In this document: piece after piece, positions 51,340-60,662 of the stretch
Layout of the letters: each line of letters opens with the position of its first letter
Numbering within the stretch: the stretch's first letter is position 1
Origin: Burkholderiaceae bacterium
GTDB taxonomy: Bacteria > Pseudomonadota > Gammaproteobacteria > Burkholderiales > Burkholderiaceae_E
Assembly: GCA_023954135.1 (NCBI GenBank)
Contig: JAMLIN010000006.1
Location: 62,001 to 126,000, forward strand
Length of the DNA stretch: 64,000 bases
Direction: 5' to 3'
Program-made: the position numbers and the translations under genes
Notes under the pieces: model-generated
The model's database searches: none
What the model was told of the DNA's origin: nothing
The model's input: only the letters and a program-made list of their open reading frames with translations

Positions 51340-52992
51340 ATGGAAATTGAACGCGACGCGATGGAGTTCGACGTCGTCATCGTCGGCGGTGGCCCGGCCG
51401 GCCTCGCGGCGGCGATCCGGCTCAAGCAGCTCGAAGCAGAGCACGGCCGCGAGGTCAGCGTCTGTGTCATCGAGAAGGGTTCGGAGATCGGCGCCCACAT
51501 CCTGTCGGGGGCGGTCATGGATCCGGGCGCGATCAGCGAGCTCTTCCCGGACTGGAAGGAGCGCGGCGCTCCGCTCAACACGCCGGTCACCGAGGACCGC
51601 TTCGTATTCCTCAGTGCCACCGGTGGGCGCAGCACCCCCAACTGGATGCTGCCCGCCTGCTTCAAGAACCACGGCAACTACATCGTCAGCCTCGCCAACG
51701 TCGTGCGCTGGCTCGGCCAGCAGGCCGAGGAGCTCGGCATAGAGATCTACCCCGGCTTCGCCGCGGCCGAGATCCTGTATTCCGAGGACGGCGCGGTGCG
51801 CGGCGTGGCGACCGGCAACATGGGCGTAAGCCGTGAAGGCGAGCCCACCGACCAGTTCCAGCCCGGCATCGAGCTGCACGCGAAGTACACCCTCTTTGCC
51901 GAAGGCTCGCGCGGCCATCTCGGCCGCCAGCTCATCGCCCGCTACGAGCTCGCCCGCGACCGCGATCCGCAGAGCTACGGCATCGGCCTGAAGGAGCTCT
52001 GGGAGATCGACCCGGCCCGCCACGAGGAAGGCCTGGTGATGCACACCGCCGGCTGGCCGCTGTCGAACGACACCTATGGCGGCTCCTTCCTCTACCACTT
52101 CGAGAACAACCAGGTCGCAGTCGGCTTCGTCGTCGGTCTGAACTACACGAACCCCTACCTCTCGCCCTTCGACGAGTTCCAGCGCTACAAGACCCATCCA
52201 ATGATCCGGCGCTTCTTCGAGGGCGGCAAGCGGGTGGCCTATGGCGCCCGGGCGATCACCGCCGGCGGCCTCAATGCATTGCCGAAGACGGTGTTCCCGG
52301 GCGGCGCCCTCATCGGCTGCGAAGCCGGCTACCTGAACGCCTCGCGCATCAAGGGCAGCCATGCGGCGATCAAGACCGGGATGCTCGCCGCCGAAGCCGC
52401 CTTCGAGGCCCTGGGCGCCGATCGCTCCAACGATGTGCTCGAGTCGTACCCGAAGGCATTCGAATCGTCCTGGCTGCACGACGAGCTCTACCGGGCCCGC
52501 AACTTCAAGCCCGCGATGAGCAAGGGCCTCTGGATGGGCACCCTGCTCGTCGGCATCGACCAGGTCGTCTTCAAGGGCAAGGCGCCGTTCACCCTGCATA
52601 CCAGCAAGCCCGACAACGAGTACCTCAGGCCGGCTGCCGAATGCACCCCGATCGACTACCCGAAGCCCGACGGCAAGATCAGCTTCGACAAGCTCTCGTC
52701 GGTGTTCATCTCGAACACCAACCACGAGGAGAACCAGCCGATCCACCTGACCCTGAAGGATCAGTCGATCCCGGTGGACACCAACCTCGCCCGCTATGCC
52801 GGGCCGGAGCAACGCTACTGCCCGGCCGGCGTCTACGAGTTCGTGAAGGACGATGGCACCGGCGCCGATCGCCTGCAGATCAACGCCCAGAACTGCGTCC
52901 ACTGCAAGACCTGCGACATCAAGGACCCGACGCAGAACATCGTCTGGGTGGTTCCGGAAGGTGGGGGCGGCCCCAACTACCCGAACATGTGA
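51340..52992 (+). CDS. Electron transfer flavoprotein-ubiquinone oxidoreductase
   Basis: Membrane-associated FAD/4Fe-4S enzyme that passes electrons from electron-transfer flavoprotein, and so from acyl-CoA dehydrogenases, to ubiquinone. 550 residues. The N-terminal FAD site is VVIVGGGPAGLAAAI, the middle has FAEGSRGHLGRQL and LIGCEAGYLN, and the C-terminal cluster ligands lie in CPAGVYEF and CVHCKTCDIKDP. The family ends with PEGGGGPNYPNM, as here. ATG 51361 is an alternative start. Consistent with fatty acid oxidation genes in the window. Confidence 0.96.
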   Translation: MEIERDAMEFDVVIVGGGPAGLAAAIRLKQLEAEHGREVSVCVIEKGSEIGAHILSGAVMDPGAISELFPDWKERGAPLNTPVTEDRFVFLSATGGRSTPNWMLPACFKNHGNYIVSLANVVRWLGQQAEELGIEIYPGFAAAEILYSEDGAVRGVATGNMGVSREGEPTDQFQPGIELHAKYTLFAEGSRGHLGRQLIARYELARDRDPQSYGIGLKELWEIDPARHEEGLVMHTAGWPLSNDTYGGSFLYHFENNQVAVGFVVGLNYTNPYLSPFDEFQRYKTHPMIRRFFEGGKRVAYGARAITAGGLNALPKTVFPGGALIGCEAGYLNASRIKGSHAAIKTGMLAAEAAFEALGADRSNDVLESYPKAFESSWLHDELYRARNFKPAMSKGLWMGTLLVGIDQVVFKGKAPFTLHTSKPDNEYLRPAAECTPIDYPKPDGKISFDKLSSVFISNTNHEENQPIHLTLKDQSIPVDTNLARYAGPEQRYCPAGVYEFVKDDGTGADRLQINAQNCVHCKTCDIKDPTQNIVWVVPEGGGGPNYPNM

Positions 52993-53007
52993 CGCCAGCA
53001 TCGACGC

Positions 53008-53170
53008 GGCTTCGGATTCGGGTGCAGGAGTCGAGCCGGGAATTCGCGAAGCACCGCTTCGCGCCGGCGAGACCGGCCGCGCCTGCCAGCGCGGCCGTGG
53101 CGGGGCACTCCAGATACTGCGGTTGTACGGCAAGGAGCCCCAACGCAGCCATGCGCCTGAATCCGAAGCC
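53008..53170 (+). repeat. Family A structured repeat, copy A5 (long form with family C inside)
   Basis: Between convergent ETF-QO and the RRM gene. Outer arms GGCTTCGGATTCGGGTGCA (53008-53026) and TGCGCCTGAATCCGAAGCC (53152-53170) pair almost fully. The core 53098-53150 is more diverged than in the other copies and its inner hairpin is degraded (ATACTGCGGTTGTAC). Family C sits at the same inner position as in A4. Confidence 0.82.
53027..53097 (+). repeat. Family C two-hairpin module, copy C3
   Basis: Hairpins CGCGAAGC-ACC-GCTTCGCG and GGCCGCGC-n6-GCGCGGCC, nearly identical to C2 and, inverted, to C1. Confidence 0.87.
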
Positions 53171-53250
53171 GCCGAAATGGGAAACGCCGGAGGTGCCGGG
53201 TTAGTCCGGCGCCATCCGGCGCTTTTTCAGCGTCGGGCCGTCCCAAGATG

Positions 53251-53309
53251 AAAAACGCCCCCTCGGGGGGCAGCGAGCCCGCGAAGCGAGGGAGCGTGGG
53301 GGCGCTTTT
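53251..53309 (-). terminator. Family B terminator-like repeat, copy B3 (bidirectional)
   Basis: AAAAACGCCCCCTC at the left and GTGGGGGCGCTTTT at the right form an outer stem with A/T tracts on both sides. It lies 22 bases beyond the stop of the RRM gene and can end transcription of either convergent gene (ETF-QO or the RRM gene). Confidence 0.78.
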
Positions 53310-53330
53310 GCGTCAGCGGATCAGCGGGCT

Positions 53331-53783
<453 letters not shown>

Positions 53784-54003
53784 GAAATCGGAGTCCATCG
53801 AATCGTTGAATGCATTGCATTTCGAGGCGAACCGATTTCAGCGAACCGGGAAATGCAACCCCACACAAGGCCTGTTGCGGGGTTAGAGTTTCGCAAGCGG
53901 TGGGCCCTGCGGAAACGCCACTCTGCCACAAGCCCGGGCATTTGCACAGGACCATGACGGGAGTACGGGAAACCCGCTGCCCGTCGAAAACCCTTGGCCC
54001 TGC

Positions 54004-54036
54004 TTGAGTTCGGTCGCATCCTGTATAAAAATACAG
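54004..54036 (+). promoter_or_regulatory. lexA promoter with LexA box
   Basis: A perfect SOS-box (CTGT-ATAAAAAT-ACAG, 54021-54036) lies 31 bases before the lexA start. TTGAGT (54004-54009) can serve as -35, with an AT-rich -10 inside the box, so LexA binding would block RNA polymerase. This indicates autoregulation. Confidence 0.9.
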
Positions 54037-54067
54037 GCAGACACCGATCATCGACCGGAGCACCACC

Positions 54068-54718
54068 GTGCGCGCACTGACCGCCCGACAGCAGGAAATC
54101 CTCGCGCTGATCAAGCAGCACATCGCCGACACCGGCTTCCCCCCCACCCGCATGGAGATCGCCCGCCAGCTCGGCTTCCGGTCGCCAAACGCCGCCGAGG
54201 AGCATCTCAAGGCACTGGCCCGCAAGGGCGTGATCGAGCTCACCTCGGGCGCCTCGCGCGGCATCCGGCTCAAGCTGATGCCCGGTCCCGGCCCCGAAGG
54301 CGATACCGGCAGCGCGGTCCAGATCGCGATGCGACTGCCCCTGGTGGGCCGGGTGGCCGCCGGCAGCCCGATCCTCGCCCAGGAGCATGTCGAGGCCAGC
54401 TATGCGGTCGATCCGGCGCTGTTCTCCCTCCCTCCCGACTACCTGCTCCGGGTGCGCGGCATGAGCATGCGCGATGCCGGCATCCTCGACGGCGACCTGC
54501 TCGCCGTCAAGCGGACCCAGGAAGTGCGCAACGGCCAGATCGTGGTCGCCCGGATCGGCGACGAGGTCACCGTCAAGCGCTGGCGCCGGCAGGGAACCCA
54601 GGTCCAGTTGCTGCCCGAGAACCCCGAGTTCGAGCCAATCCTGCTCGACACCCGGCACGATCAGTTCGCGCTCGAAGGACTGGGGGTCGGCTTGCTGCGC
54701 GCGGGCCGCGGCCTCTGA
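54068..54718 (+). CDS. lexA: SOS repressor LexA
   Basis: Repressor of the DNA damage response that cleaves itself when RecA is activated. 216 residues from GTG 54068. The N-terminal winged HTH shows [22 protein letters not shown]. The self-cleavage site is A98-G99 in VAAGSP, and the catalytic pair is S133 (RGMSMRDAG) and K170 (EVTVKRW). A perfect LexA box is in its promoter. imuA and imuB follow on the same strand and are probably co-regulated. Confidence 0.97.
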   Translation: MRALTARQQEILALIKQHIADTGFPPTRMEIARQLGFRSPNAAEEHLKALARKGVIELTSGASRGIRLKLMPGPGPEGDTGSAVQIAMRLPLVGRVAAGSPILAQEHVEASYAVDPALFSLPPDYLLRVRGMSMRDAGILDGDLLAVKRTQEVRNGQIVVARIGDEVTVKRWRRQGTQVQLLPENPEFEPILLDTRHDQFALEGLGVGLLRAGRGL

Positions 54719-54725
54719 AGTGAAA

Positions 54726-54800
54726 CAGCCCCACGCTCGCTGTCGCTCGCTGCCCCCGAGGGGCTATCAGTGGCTTCGGGCGGCCGGGCGCCACTGATAC
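54726..54800 (+). repeat. Family B repeat, copy B4, between lexA and imuA
   Basis: AGCCCC (54727-54732) and GGGGCT (54760-54765) frame the CACGCTCGC...CTCGCTGCCCCC core. A second hairpin follows: ATCAGTGGC (54766-54774) paired with GCCACTGAT (54790-54798), ending 13 bases before the imuA ATG. No T-run, so read-through from lexA to imuA is possible. Confidence 0.75.
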
Positions 54801-54811
54801 GACTTCACCCC

Positions 54812-55537
54812 ATGAAAGCCTGCCCGCATCCGGCGGTATGGCGGGCCGGACAACTCGGCCATGGCGCCATCCGGGCCCTGGGCAGCCTGCACCCCGAGCT
54901 CGATGCCGAGCTGCCGGGCCAGGGCTGGCCGATCGGCATGCTCACCGAGCTCATCGGCCGCGAGGCCGGCATCGGCGAGCTGCGCCTGCTGATGCCGGCG
55001 TTGCGCCGGCTGACCCGCGAACGCCGGATCGTCGTCCTGCTCGGGCCACCCCTGATCCCCTACGCCCCGGCACTGGCCGATTTCGGCATCGACCTCGACT
55101 ATCTCGTCATCATCGATGCCCGCAATCCGGCCGATCGCCTGTGGGCGATCGAACAGACGCTGCGCAGCGCCAGCTTCGGCGCCCTGCTCGCCTGGCTGCC
55201 CCGGGCGCACACCCGGCCCGAGCACTTGCGCCGGCTGCAATCCGCCGCGCAAGGCACGACAGGCCCCGTCTTCCTGTTCCGGGATCTGTCCGCCCAGATG
55301 GAGCCTTCCCCCGCGCCGCTGCGACTGCTGCTGCTGCCCCTGCCCGCCGATCGGCTCTCGGTCCGGATCCTCAAGCGGCGCGGCCCGGTGCTCGGCCAGC
55401 CTCTGGTCATCGAGCTTCCCCGGCCGGACAGCGCCCTGGCGCTGCGCTATCGCCCGTCCGAAGTACCGGCGGCAACGATCCATGCTCATGACGCCACCCC
55501 CATCGGGTCCGGGCCCGGACAGCACACCCTGAACTGA
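54812..55537 (+). CDS. imuA: Mutasome accessory protein ImuA
   Basis: 241-residue RecA/SulA-like protein that works with ImuB and DnaE2 in damage-induced mutagenesis. Typical ImuA features: AVWRAGQLGHG, ELPGQGWPIGMLTELIG, then GIGELRLLMPALRRL. The Walker A position reads GREAGIGE, without the Lys-Ser/Thr of an active P-loop, as in this family. Start ATG 54812; ATG 54770 upstream would lie inside the family B repeat. imuB starts 2 bases after its stop, so they are tightly coupled. Confidence 0.92.
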   Translation: MKACPHPAVWRAGQLGHGAIRALGSLHPELDAELPGQGWPIGMLTELIGREAGIGELRLLMPALRRLTRERRIVVLLGPPLIPYAPALADFGIDLDYLVIIDARNPADRLWAIEQTLRSASFGALLAWLPRAHTRPEHLRRLQSAAQGTTGPVFLFRDLSAQMEPSPAPLRLLLLPLPADRLSVRILKRRGPVLGQPLVIELPRPDSALALRYRPSEVPAATIHAHDATPIGSGPGQHTLN

Positions 55538-55539
55538 GC

Positions 55540-57084
55540 ATGCTGTGGCTCGCGCTGCATTTTCCCGACCTGCCACTCGACGTCTTCGAACGAGCGAGGC
55601 CGTCGTCGGACGTCGACGGCCTCGGCCCGGCCCCGCTCGCGATCTGCGACCGGCTGGACATCCTGTTCGCCGATCCCCGGGCCCGCAGCACAGGGGTCGG
55701 CCCCGGCATGCGCCGGGCAAGCGCCCTGGCCCTGCTGCCCGGCCTGCGGCTCATCGAACGCGACCCCGCCCGTGAGCGGGCGGCGCTCGACAGCCTGGGC
55801 GGCTGGGCGCTGCAATTCACGCCATCGGTCACCTTTCCCGAACCACCTCCGGCACAGGCCGCCCGGTCCACCATGCCAGCGCCCGCGGGATTGCTGCTCG
55901 AGATCGAGCCCAGCCTGCGGCTGTTCGGTGGCCTGCCGGCCCTGCTCGCCCGGATCCGGGCCGGCCTGGAGCTGTTCGGCTATCGCTCGGCATTCGCCGT
56001 CGCGCCCACCGCGACCGGTGCCTGGCTGCTCGCCCGGCACCGCGACGGCATCCAGATCCGGACTCATGAATCCCTGCGCCGGCAGCTCGATTCCCTGCCG
56101 ATAAGCCTGCTCGCCGCGGCACGCGCCCACTTGTCCACGCTCGAATCGATCGGCGTCCATCGTCTCGCCGACCTCGATGCCCTGCCCAGGGCGGGCCTCG
56201 GCCGTCGATTCGGCCCGGCCCTGATCGAGGAAGTCGATCGGGCCCGGGGCCTGTTGCCCGAGGCCCATGCGTGGCTGCAGGCTCCCGCCGAGTTCTCCGG
56301 CCGACTCGAGCTGCTCGCCAGGGTCACCGGAACCGAGCCCCTGCTGTTCGCCGCCCGCCGCCTGCTCGGCGAACTGGCCGCCTGGCTGGCGGCCCGCCAG
56401 GCGGCAGTGCGCGGCTTCATCCTGGGCCTGCGCCACGACGACGGCAGCGACACGCCCATCGAGATCCGGCTCGCCGACCCGGGGCGCGAGGTCGACAGGC
56501 TCTTCGGCGTATTGCGCGAACGGCTGGCAGGCTTTCGCCTGCGCGCTCCGGTCGACGTCCTCGAGCTCGGATGCGCCGAGATCCTGCCGCTGCCCGGCGA
56601 CAGCGCGAGCCTGCTGCCGTCGGCGGCCAGCGCGCAACACGGCTTCGGTCTGCTGCTCGAAAGGCTGCAGGCCCGGCTCGGACGGGAACGGGTACGGCGC
56701 CTGCACCTGGTCACCGACCATCGGCCCGAGGTCGCCTGGCGCTCGAGCATGCTCGAGCGGCTCCCCGATGCCGGACCACGGTCGACGCCGGGCCCGGGTG
56801 TGCCGGGCGGCGTGGCCGAACCCGGCACCCTGCCTCGTCCGCTATGGCTGCTGCCCGACCCGCTGCGGCTTCGCGAACGCAACGACCAGCCCTGGTGGGG
56901 CACACCGCTGGCCCTGCTGGCGGGACCGGAGCGGATCGAGACCGGCTGGTGGGATCAGTCGCTGGTGCAGCGTGACTACTTCATCGCCGAAGACGCGCAC
57001 CATGTCCTGTACTGGATCTACCGGGAGCGCACGGCACCGGCCGGCGCCTCGCCGGGATGGTTCATGCAGGGACGATTCGGCTAG
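55540..57084 (+). CDS. imuB: Y-family polymerase-like mutasome hub ImuB
   Basis: 514-residue catalytically dead relative of Y-family DNA polymerases that bridges DnaE2, ImuA and the beta clamp. The palm keeps its fold (LWLALHFPDLPLD at the start, LLLEIEPSLRLFGG), but the metal-binding Asp and Asp-Glu residues of active DinB are absent. The C-terminal third (DYFIAEDAHHVLYWIYRER) is specific to ImuB. Follows imuA by 2 bases; its stop is only 4 bases from the convergent DksA-like gene. Confidence 0.94.
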   Translation: MLWLALHFPDLPLDVFERARPSSDVDGLGPAPLAICDRLDILFADPRARSTGVGPGMRRASALALLPGLRLIERDPARERAALDSLGGWALQFTPSVTFPEPPPAQAARSTMPAPAGLLLEIEPSLRLFGGLPALLARIRAGLELFGYRSAFAVAPTATGAWLLARHRDGIQIRTHESLRRQLDSLPISLLAAARAHLSTLESIGVHRLADLDALPRAGLGRRFGPALIEEVDRARGLLPEAHAWLQAPAEFSGRLELLARVTGTEPLLFAARRLLGELAAWLAARQAAVRGFILGLRHDDGSDTPIEIRLADPGREVDRLFGVLRERLAGFRLRAPVDVLELGCAEILPLPGDSASLLPSAASAQHGFGLLLERLQARLGRERVRRLHLVTDHRPEVAWRSSMLERLPDAGPRSTPGPGVPGGVAEPGTLPRPLWLLPDPLRLRERNDQPWWGTPLALLAGPERIETGWWDQSLVQRDYFIAEDAHHVLYWIYRERTAPAGASPGWFMQGRFG

Positions 57085-57088
57085 GCGC

Positions 57089-57463
57089 TCAACGCAGGCG
57101 AGCTTCGCGGGCCTCCCTGTCGCTCTGGCATTTCGTGCAACGCGACGCCAGCGGCTGCGCCCGCAGGCGCTCGATCGGGATGTCGGCGCCGCACTCGATG
57201 CACACGCCATAGCTGCCTTCCTCGATCCGCGCGAGCGTCCGCTCGATCGCGCCGAGCTCGCTCTGGTCGCGCTGCGCCTCGCCCGCATCGACCTCGCTCT
57301 CGGCGGCGGCGAAACTGCGATCCCCCGAGTCGCCGCGTGCACCGGCATCGCGGGCCTCGTCGGTCGCCTCGTCGAGCTTGGACTCCATTTCCTTGCGCAG
57401 GGCGACCGCGCGCTCGCGCAGTTGCTTCGCCAGTTCCTGGCGTTCGGCCGCACTCAGGCTCAT
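57089..57463 (-). CDS. DksA/TraR-family zinc-finger protein
   Basis: 124 residues from ATG 57463, preceded by GGGAG. N-terminal helix/coiled coil (ERQELAKQLRERAVALRKEM), then the four-Cys zinc finger CIECG and CTKCQ (Cys spacing CxxC-n17-CxxC). The coiled-coil tip lacks the exact DxxDxA of DksA, so it may not bind the RNA polymerase secondary channel in the same way. Likely a stress-related transcription modulator. Start choice avoids spurious upstream frames. Confidence 0.88.
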   Translation of the reverse strand: MSLSAAERQELAKQLRERAVALRKEMESKLDEATDEARDAGARGDSGDRSFAAAESEVDAGEAQRDQSELGAIERTLARIEEGSYGVCIECGADIPIERLRAQPLASRCTKCQSDREAREARLR

Positions 57464-57511
57464 TGGCTCGCTCCCAATCGTTCCTCGGATCCGCATACAT
57501 CCTCTGGTGCC

Positions 57512-57517
57512 AGTATA
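57512..57517 (-). promoter_or_regulatory. -10 element of the DksA-like gene
   Basis: TATACT on the minus strand, 49 bases before the ATG, leaves a leader of about 40 bases with the ribosome-binding site. The -35 (TTCGGG, 17-base spacer) is weak. Confidence 0.42.
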
Positions 57518-57582
57518 GGCCAGCCGTGCGGGCCCCCGAACGGGCATGAGGAAGGCTGGTTGACCGAGATCAGTGGTCGCGG

Positions 57583-58341
57583 CTAGTCGAGCGCCGCGAT
57601 CCGGTCGACCGAATCGGTGATCAGGCCATCGAGCCCGATCTCGCGCAGCCGCATCGCTTCGGCCGGATCGTTCACCGTGTAGCAAAGCAGCCGCAAACCG
57701 GCCGCATGCGCCGCTCGCAGCAAGGCGGCATCGGCGAAGCGCCAGTCGACGTGCAGCGCAACGCAGTCGAGCGCGACCGCCTGCGCGACGCAATCGGCGG
57801 GCGGGCGGCCGAAAAGCAGGCCGCGCGGCAGATCGGGCGCCGTCTGCCGGGCCGCGGCCAGCGTCTCGACCGAAAACGAGGACAGCAGCGGCGGCGGCTC
57901 GACACCCGCCCAGCAGCGGGTCGCGGCCAGCGCAACCGCCACTCCGGCCTCGACCTCGCGCCCCCGGCAGGGCTTGATCTCGATATTGGCGAGGCCACCG
58001 CAACCGAGCAGCCAGTCCGCCGCCTGGTCGAGATCCGGCACCCGCTCGCCGGCCATGCTGGCCGAATGCCAGTACCCCGCATCGAGCCGGGACACCTCGT
58101 CCCAGGAGCGGGTGGCCAGCGGCCCCACCCCGTCGGTGGTGCGCTCGAGGGTTTCATCGTGCAGCAGCACGACCTTGCCATCGGCCGTCAGCCTGGTATC
58201 GAACTCGAACATCCGGTAGCCATGCTGCCAGCCCGTGCGCAGCGCTGCGATCGTGTTCTCGGGAGTGAGCCGCCCGGCGCCCCGATGGGCGATGAACCGT
58301 GGATACGGCCACTCCCGAAGGCTGGCGCCAGGGCTTTTCAT
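57583..58341 (-). CDS. ugpQ: Glycerophosphodiester phosphodiesterase
   Basis: Hydrolyses glycerophosphodiesters to glycerol-3-phosphate and an alcohol. 252 residues of the GDPD TIM-barrel family. Active-site motifs: FIAHRGAGRLTPENT, then FEFDTRLTADGKVVLLHDE and NIEIKPC. No signal peptide, so cytoplasmic like UgpQ. Encoded after the enoyl-CoA hydratase gene with 38 bases between, but its function is separate. Confidence 0.94.
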   Translation of the reverse strand: MKSPGASLREWPYPRFIAHRGAGRLTPENTIAALRTGWQHGYRMFEFDTRLTADGKVVLLHDETLERTTDGVGPLATRSWDEVSRLDAGYWHSASMAGERVPDLDQAADWLLGCGGLANIEIKPCRGREVEAGVAVALAATRCWAGVEPPPLLSSFSVETLAAARQTAPDLPRGLLFGRPPADCVAQAVALDCVALHVDWRFADAALLRAAHAAGLRLLCYTVNDPAEAMRLREIGLDGLITDSVDRIAALD

Positions 58342-58379
58342 CGAATATCCATATTATTCAATGGGATTTCGGTCAAAAC

Positions 58380-59228
58380 TCAATATTTTCCGAGATCCGC
58401 GAAGCGGGCCGGACGCTTCTCCATGAAATGCGCCACCCCTTCCTTGAAGTCGGGGCGACCGAAGCTTGCCTCCATCGCAGCGTCGGCGATGGACATCGCT
58501 TCCGGGAAGCCCTGCACCAGCGCCGCATAGACCTGGGCCTTGATCACGGCGAGCGAGCGCGGCGACACCGTATCGGCGAGCATCCGGGCATATTCGGTGA
58601 CGGCGGCCTCGAAATCCGCATCGTCGTAGACCTGGTTGACCAGGCCCATCCGCAGCGCCTCCTCGGCGCCGAACTTCCGGCTCGTCATCAGCAGGTCGAG
58701 CGCATTGGCATGGCCGACCAGGCGCGGCAGCAGCCAGCTCGAGCCATGCTCGGCGATGAGGCCGCGCTGGGAGAAGGAGGTGGTGAAGCGCGCCCCGGCC
58801 GCCGCGAGACGGACATCGGCGTAGAGGGCGAGCACCAGCCCGAGCCCGGCCGCCGGACCGTTGATCGCCGCGATGATCGGCTTGGGGCACTGGAGCAGGT
58901 AGGTATGCCGGCCCTGATAGAGCTCGCCGAGATTGGCGCCGAACGGATTGCTCACCGCCGGCGGCTCCGGAGGCGCCGCCTTGGGAGCGTCCCCGCCCTG
59001 GGCGCTGATGCCCGAGAGCAGGTTCATGTCGGCACCGGCGCAGAAGCCCCGGCCCGCACCGGTCAGCACGATGACCCGCACCGCCGGATCGGTCGATGCC
59101 TCGGCCACCCTCTGGCGCAATTCGACCTGCATCGAGCGGGTGATCGCGTTGAGCTTGTCGGGGCGATTGAAAACGATCCGGGCGATCCGGTCGCGGACTT
59201 CATAGATGATCTCGGCTTCTTCGGCCAT
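58380..59228 (-). CDS. Enoyl-CoA hydratase/isomerase family protein
   Basis: 282 residues of the crotonase fold. Start ATG 59228 is preceded by AGGAG. The oxyanion-hole segment is TGAGRGFCAGADMN, with PIIAAINGPAAGLG and a general-base position in LIAEHGSS. It hydrates or isomerises an enoyl-CoA during acid degradation. A longer middle segment (SAQGGDAPKAAPPEPP) lies between the two oxyanion motifs. With scoAB, ETF-QO and the ligases it fits a scattered beta-oxidation or organic acid pathway. Confidence 0.9.
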   Translation of the reverse strand: MAEEAEIIYEVRDRIARIVFNRPDKLNAITRSMQVELRQRVAEASTDPAVRVIVLTGAGRGFCAGADMNLLSGISAQGGDAPKAAPPEPPAVSNPFGANLGELYQGRHTYLLQCPKPIIAAINGPAAGLGLVLALYADVRLAAAGARFTTSFSQRGLIAEHGSSWLLPRLVGHANALDLLMTSRKFGAEEALRMGLVNQVYDDADFEAAVTEYARMLADTVSPRSLAVIKAQVYAALVQGFPEAMSIADAAMEASFGRPDFKEGVAHFMEKRPARFADLGKY

Positions 59229-59325
59229 GACTTGTCTCCTGTGCAATCGGCTTGTGTTCGATCGCCATGAGGATACCGGAGCCCGAAGCGCGGCGCAGCC
59301 GCCGCCATGCCGAAGCCGGATGGCG

Positions 59326-59727
59326 CTACTTGCCGAGCTGGCCGCAGTCGCGGCTCGGCGCCAGCCGCGCCTCGCCGGCGCGGTAGTGCGCCCGCAGGCC
59401 GGCGCTGGTGTCGACCGGGAGGACGCCCACGCAGTCGCCGGCGGCGATCAACCGGCCTGTGGAGGGCCCGAGGGCGAGCTGGACACGCTCGCCGGTCTGC
59501 GTCAGCAGGATCGCTTCCCTGGGGTATCCGCCCTCTCCCGCCAGCGCGCGCAGCGCGAGCCCGATGGGGCCGAGCGCGTCGAATACCGGCGAAGCGGCCA
59601 TCGAGACCGGCGCCGCCACCCGCTCCACCCGCGCAACGACGAGCGGCGCCTCGCCGGGCGTCGGCGAATCGCTCGAGGCGCAGGCAGCGAGCGCTGCCGC
59701 AGCGAAGAGAAGGAGATTCCGGATCAT
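59326..59727 (-). CDS. Putative lipoprotein of unknown function
   Basis: 133 residues. Residues 1-16 form a lipoprotein signal with lipobox AALAAC (C16), followed by Ser/Pro/Thr-rich linker. The rest is mostly beta-rich and hydrophobic, with two Cys (in GDCVGV and SRDCGQL) that could form a disulfide. No family recognised. Upstream of the enoyl-CoA hydratase on the same strand (97 bases), possibly independent. Confidence 0.6.
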   Translation of the reverse strand: MIRNLLLFAAAALAACASSDSPTPGEAPLVVARVERVAAPVSMAASPVFDALGPIGLALRALAGEGGYPREAILLTQTGERVQLALGPSTGRLIAAGDCVGVLPVDTSAGLRAHYRAGEARLAPSRDCGQLGK

Positions 59728-59904
59728 GGCGGCTGGCCGATCGGGGCATGGTCGCCGAGGAGGCGACGACCGGCATCATCCTAGGCCTGGCGCGGCCGGC
59801 ACGCAGTGAAGCACGGCACGATGGCGGAGATGCGCCGACAGGCGGGGAGCGGCCGGAACCACCGTCATCGTCGGGCCGACGGACGGTTCATGCGAATAGA
59901 CGAC

Positions 59905-60489
59905 TCAGCGCGGTGCGCCGACCAGCTCGATGTCAGGGATCCGACGCCCTAGCTCGATGCTGTCGTTGCTGGCACGCATCGCGTCGATGACGATCGGCAG
60001 CGGTTCGGTCCAGACCTCGGGCAGGTTGCCCTCGCCGTCCTGGAGAGCATGGCGGGCGAAGCGCTCGACGGGTGGGCAGAATTCACCGGCACCGAGCCCA
60101 TCGGTGCCGCGACTCGGATCGAGCCGGTACCAGCCATGCCTGGAAAGCCGCGCCGCGGCCAGTCCATGCAGGCCGAAGCGCCCCGGATCGTCGCGGCAGG
60201 CAAGGCGCTGGTAGCACAGGCCGGCCGGAATCCGGTTCGCCCGCAACAGCGCGACGAGCAGGTGGGTCTTCGCGAAGCTGCAGCCCGAGCCGGTGGCGAG
60301 GACATCGGAAGCGCTGACCGCAAGCGGGGCGGCCGGAGCGGGTTCACGCACCGCATCACGCACGAACTCGAAGCTGCGCTTGACGAGCGCGTTCTCGGAA
60401 GTGCAGGCGACAGCAAGCTCGCGCGCCTTGCGCATGATGCGCGGATCCTGCCAGTCGACGATGGCGGAGCTGTGCAGATAGTCGGACAT
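59905..60489 (-). CDS. Transglutaminase-like cysteine peptidase domain protein
   Basis: 194 residues. A core of transglutaminase-like fold: the Cys nucleophile in GSGCSFAKTHLLVALLRA, followed by the conserved GIPAGLCYQRL-type strand (RIPAGLCYQRL) and a His in FGLHGLAA, with Asp in WYRLDP. These are the Cys-His-Asp positions of bacterial transglutaminase/protease-like domains. No signal peptide. Function not known; many such proteins act as proteases or in peptide tagging. Stands alone between gaps of about 170 bases. Confidence 0.75.
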   Translation of the reverse strand: MSDYLHSSAIVDWQDPRIMRKARELAVACTSENALVKRSFEFVRDAVREPAPAAPLAVSASDVLATGSGCSFAKTHLLVALLRANRIPAGLCYQRLACRDDPGRFGLHGLAAARLSRHGWYRLDPSRGTDGLGAGEFCPPVERFARHALQDGEGNLPEVWTEPLPIVIDAMRASNDSIELGRRIPDIELVGAPR

Positions 60490-60662
60490 GCGTGGAGACT
60501 AGTGCAGCTTCGAAGCCGATGCGAGCCGCGTTACACGCGCTCACAGCGCCATTGTACGGCGCGGGGCAGCGAGTGGCCGGGAGCCCTCTGTGCTAATGTC
60601 GCCGCAGCAACGGCGACGCGCAGCCCCGGCCGGCGAGCGCGGGCCATGAACAGGAGACGGGC

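Noticed and set aside
55540-57084. ImuB as an active Y-family DNA polymerase
   Set aside because: The catalytic Asp/Glu positions are missing and the C-terminal part is ImuB-specific, with imuA adjacent.
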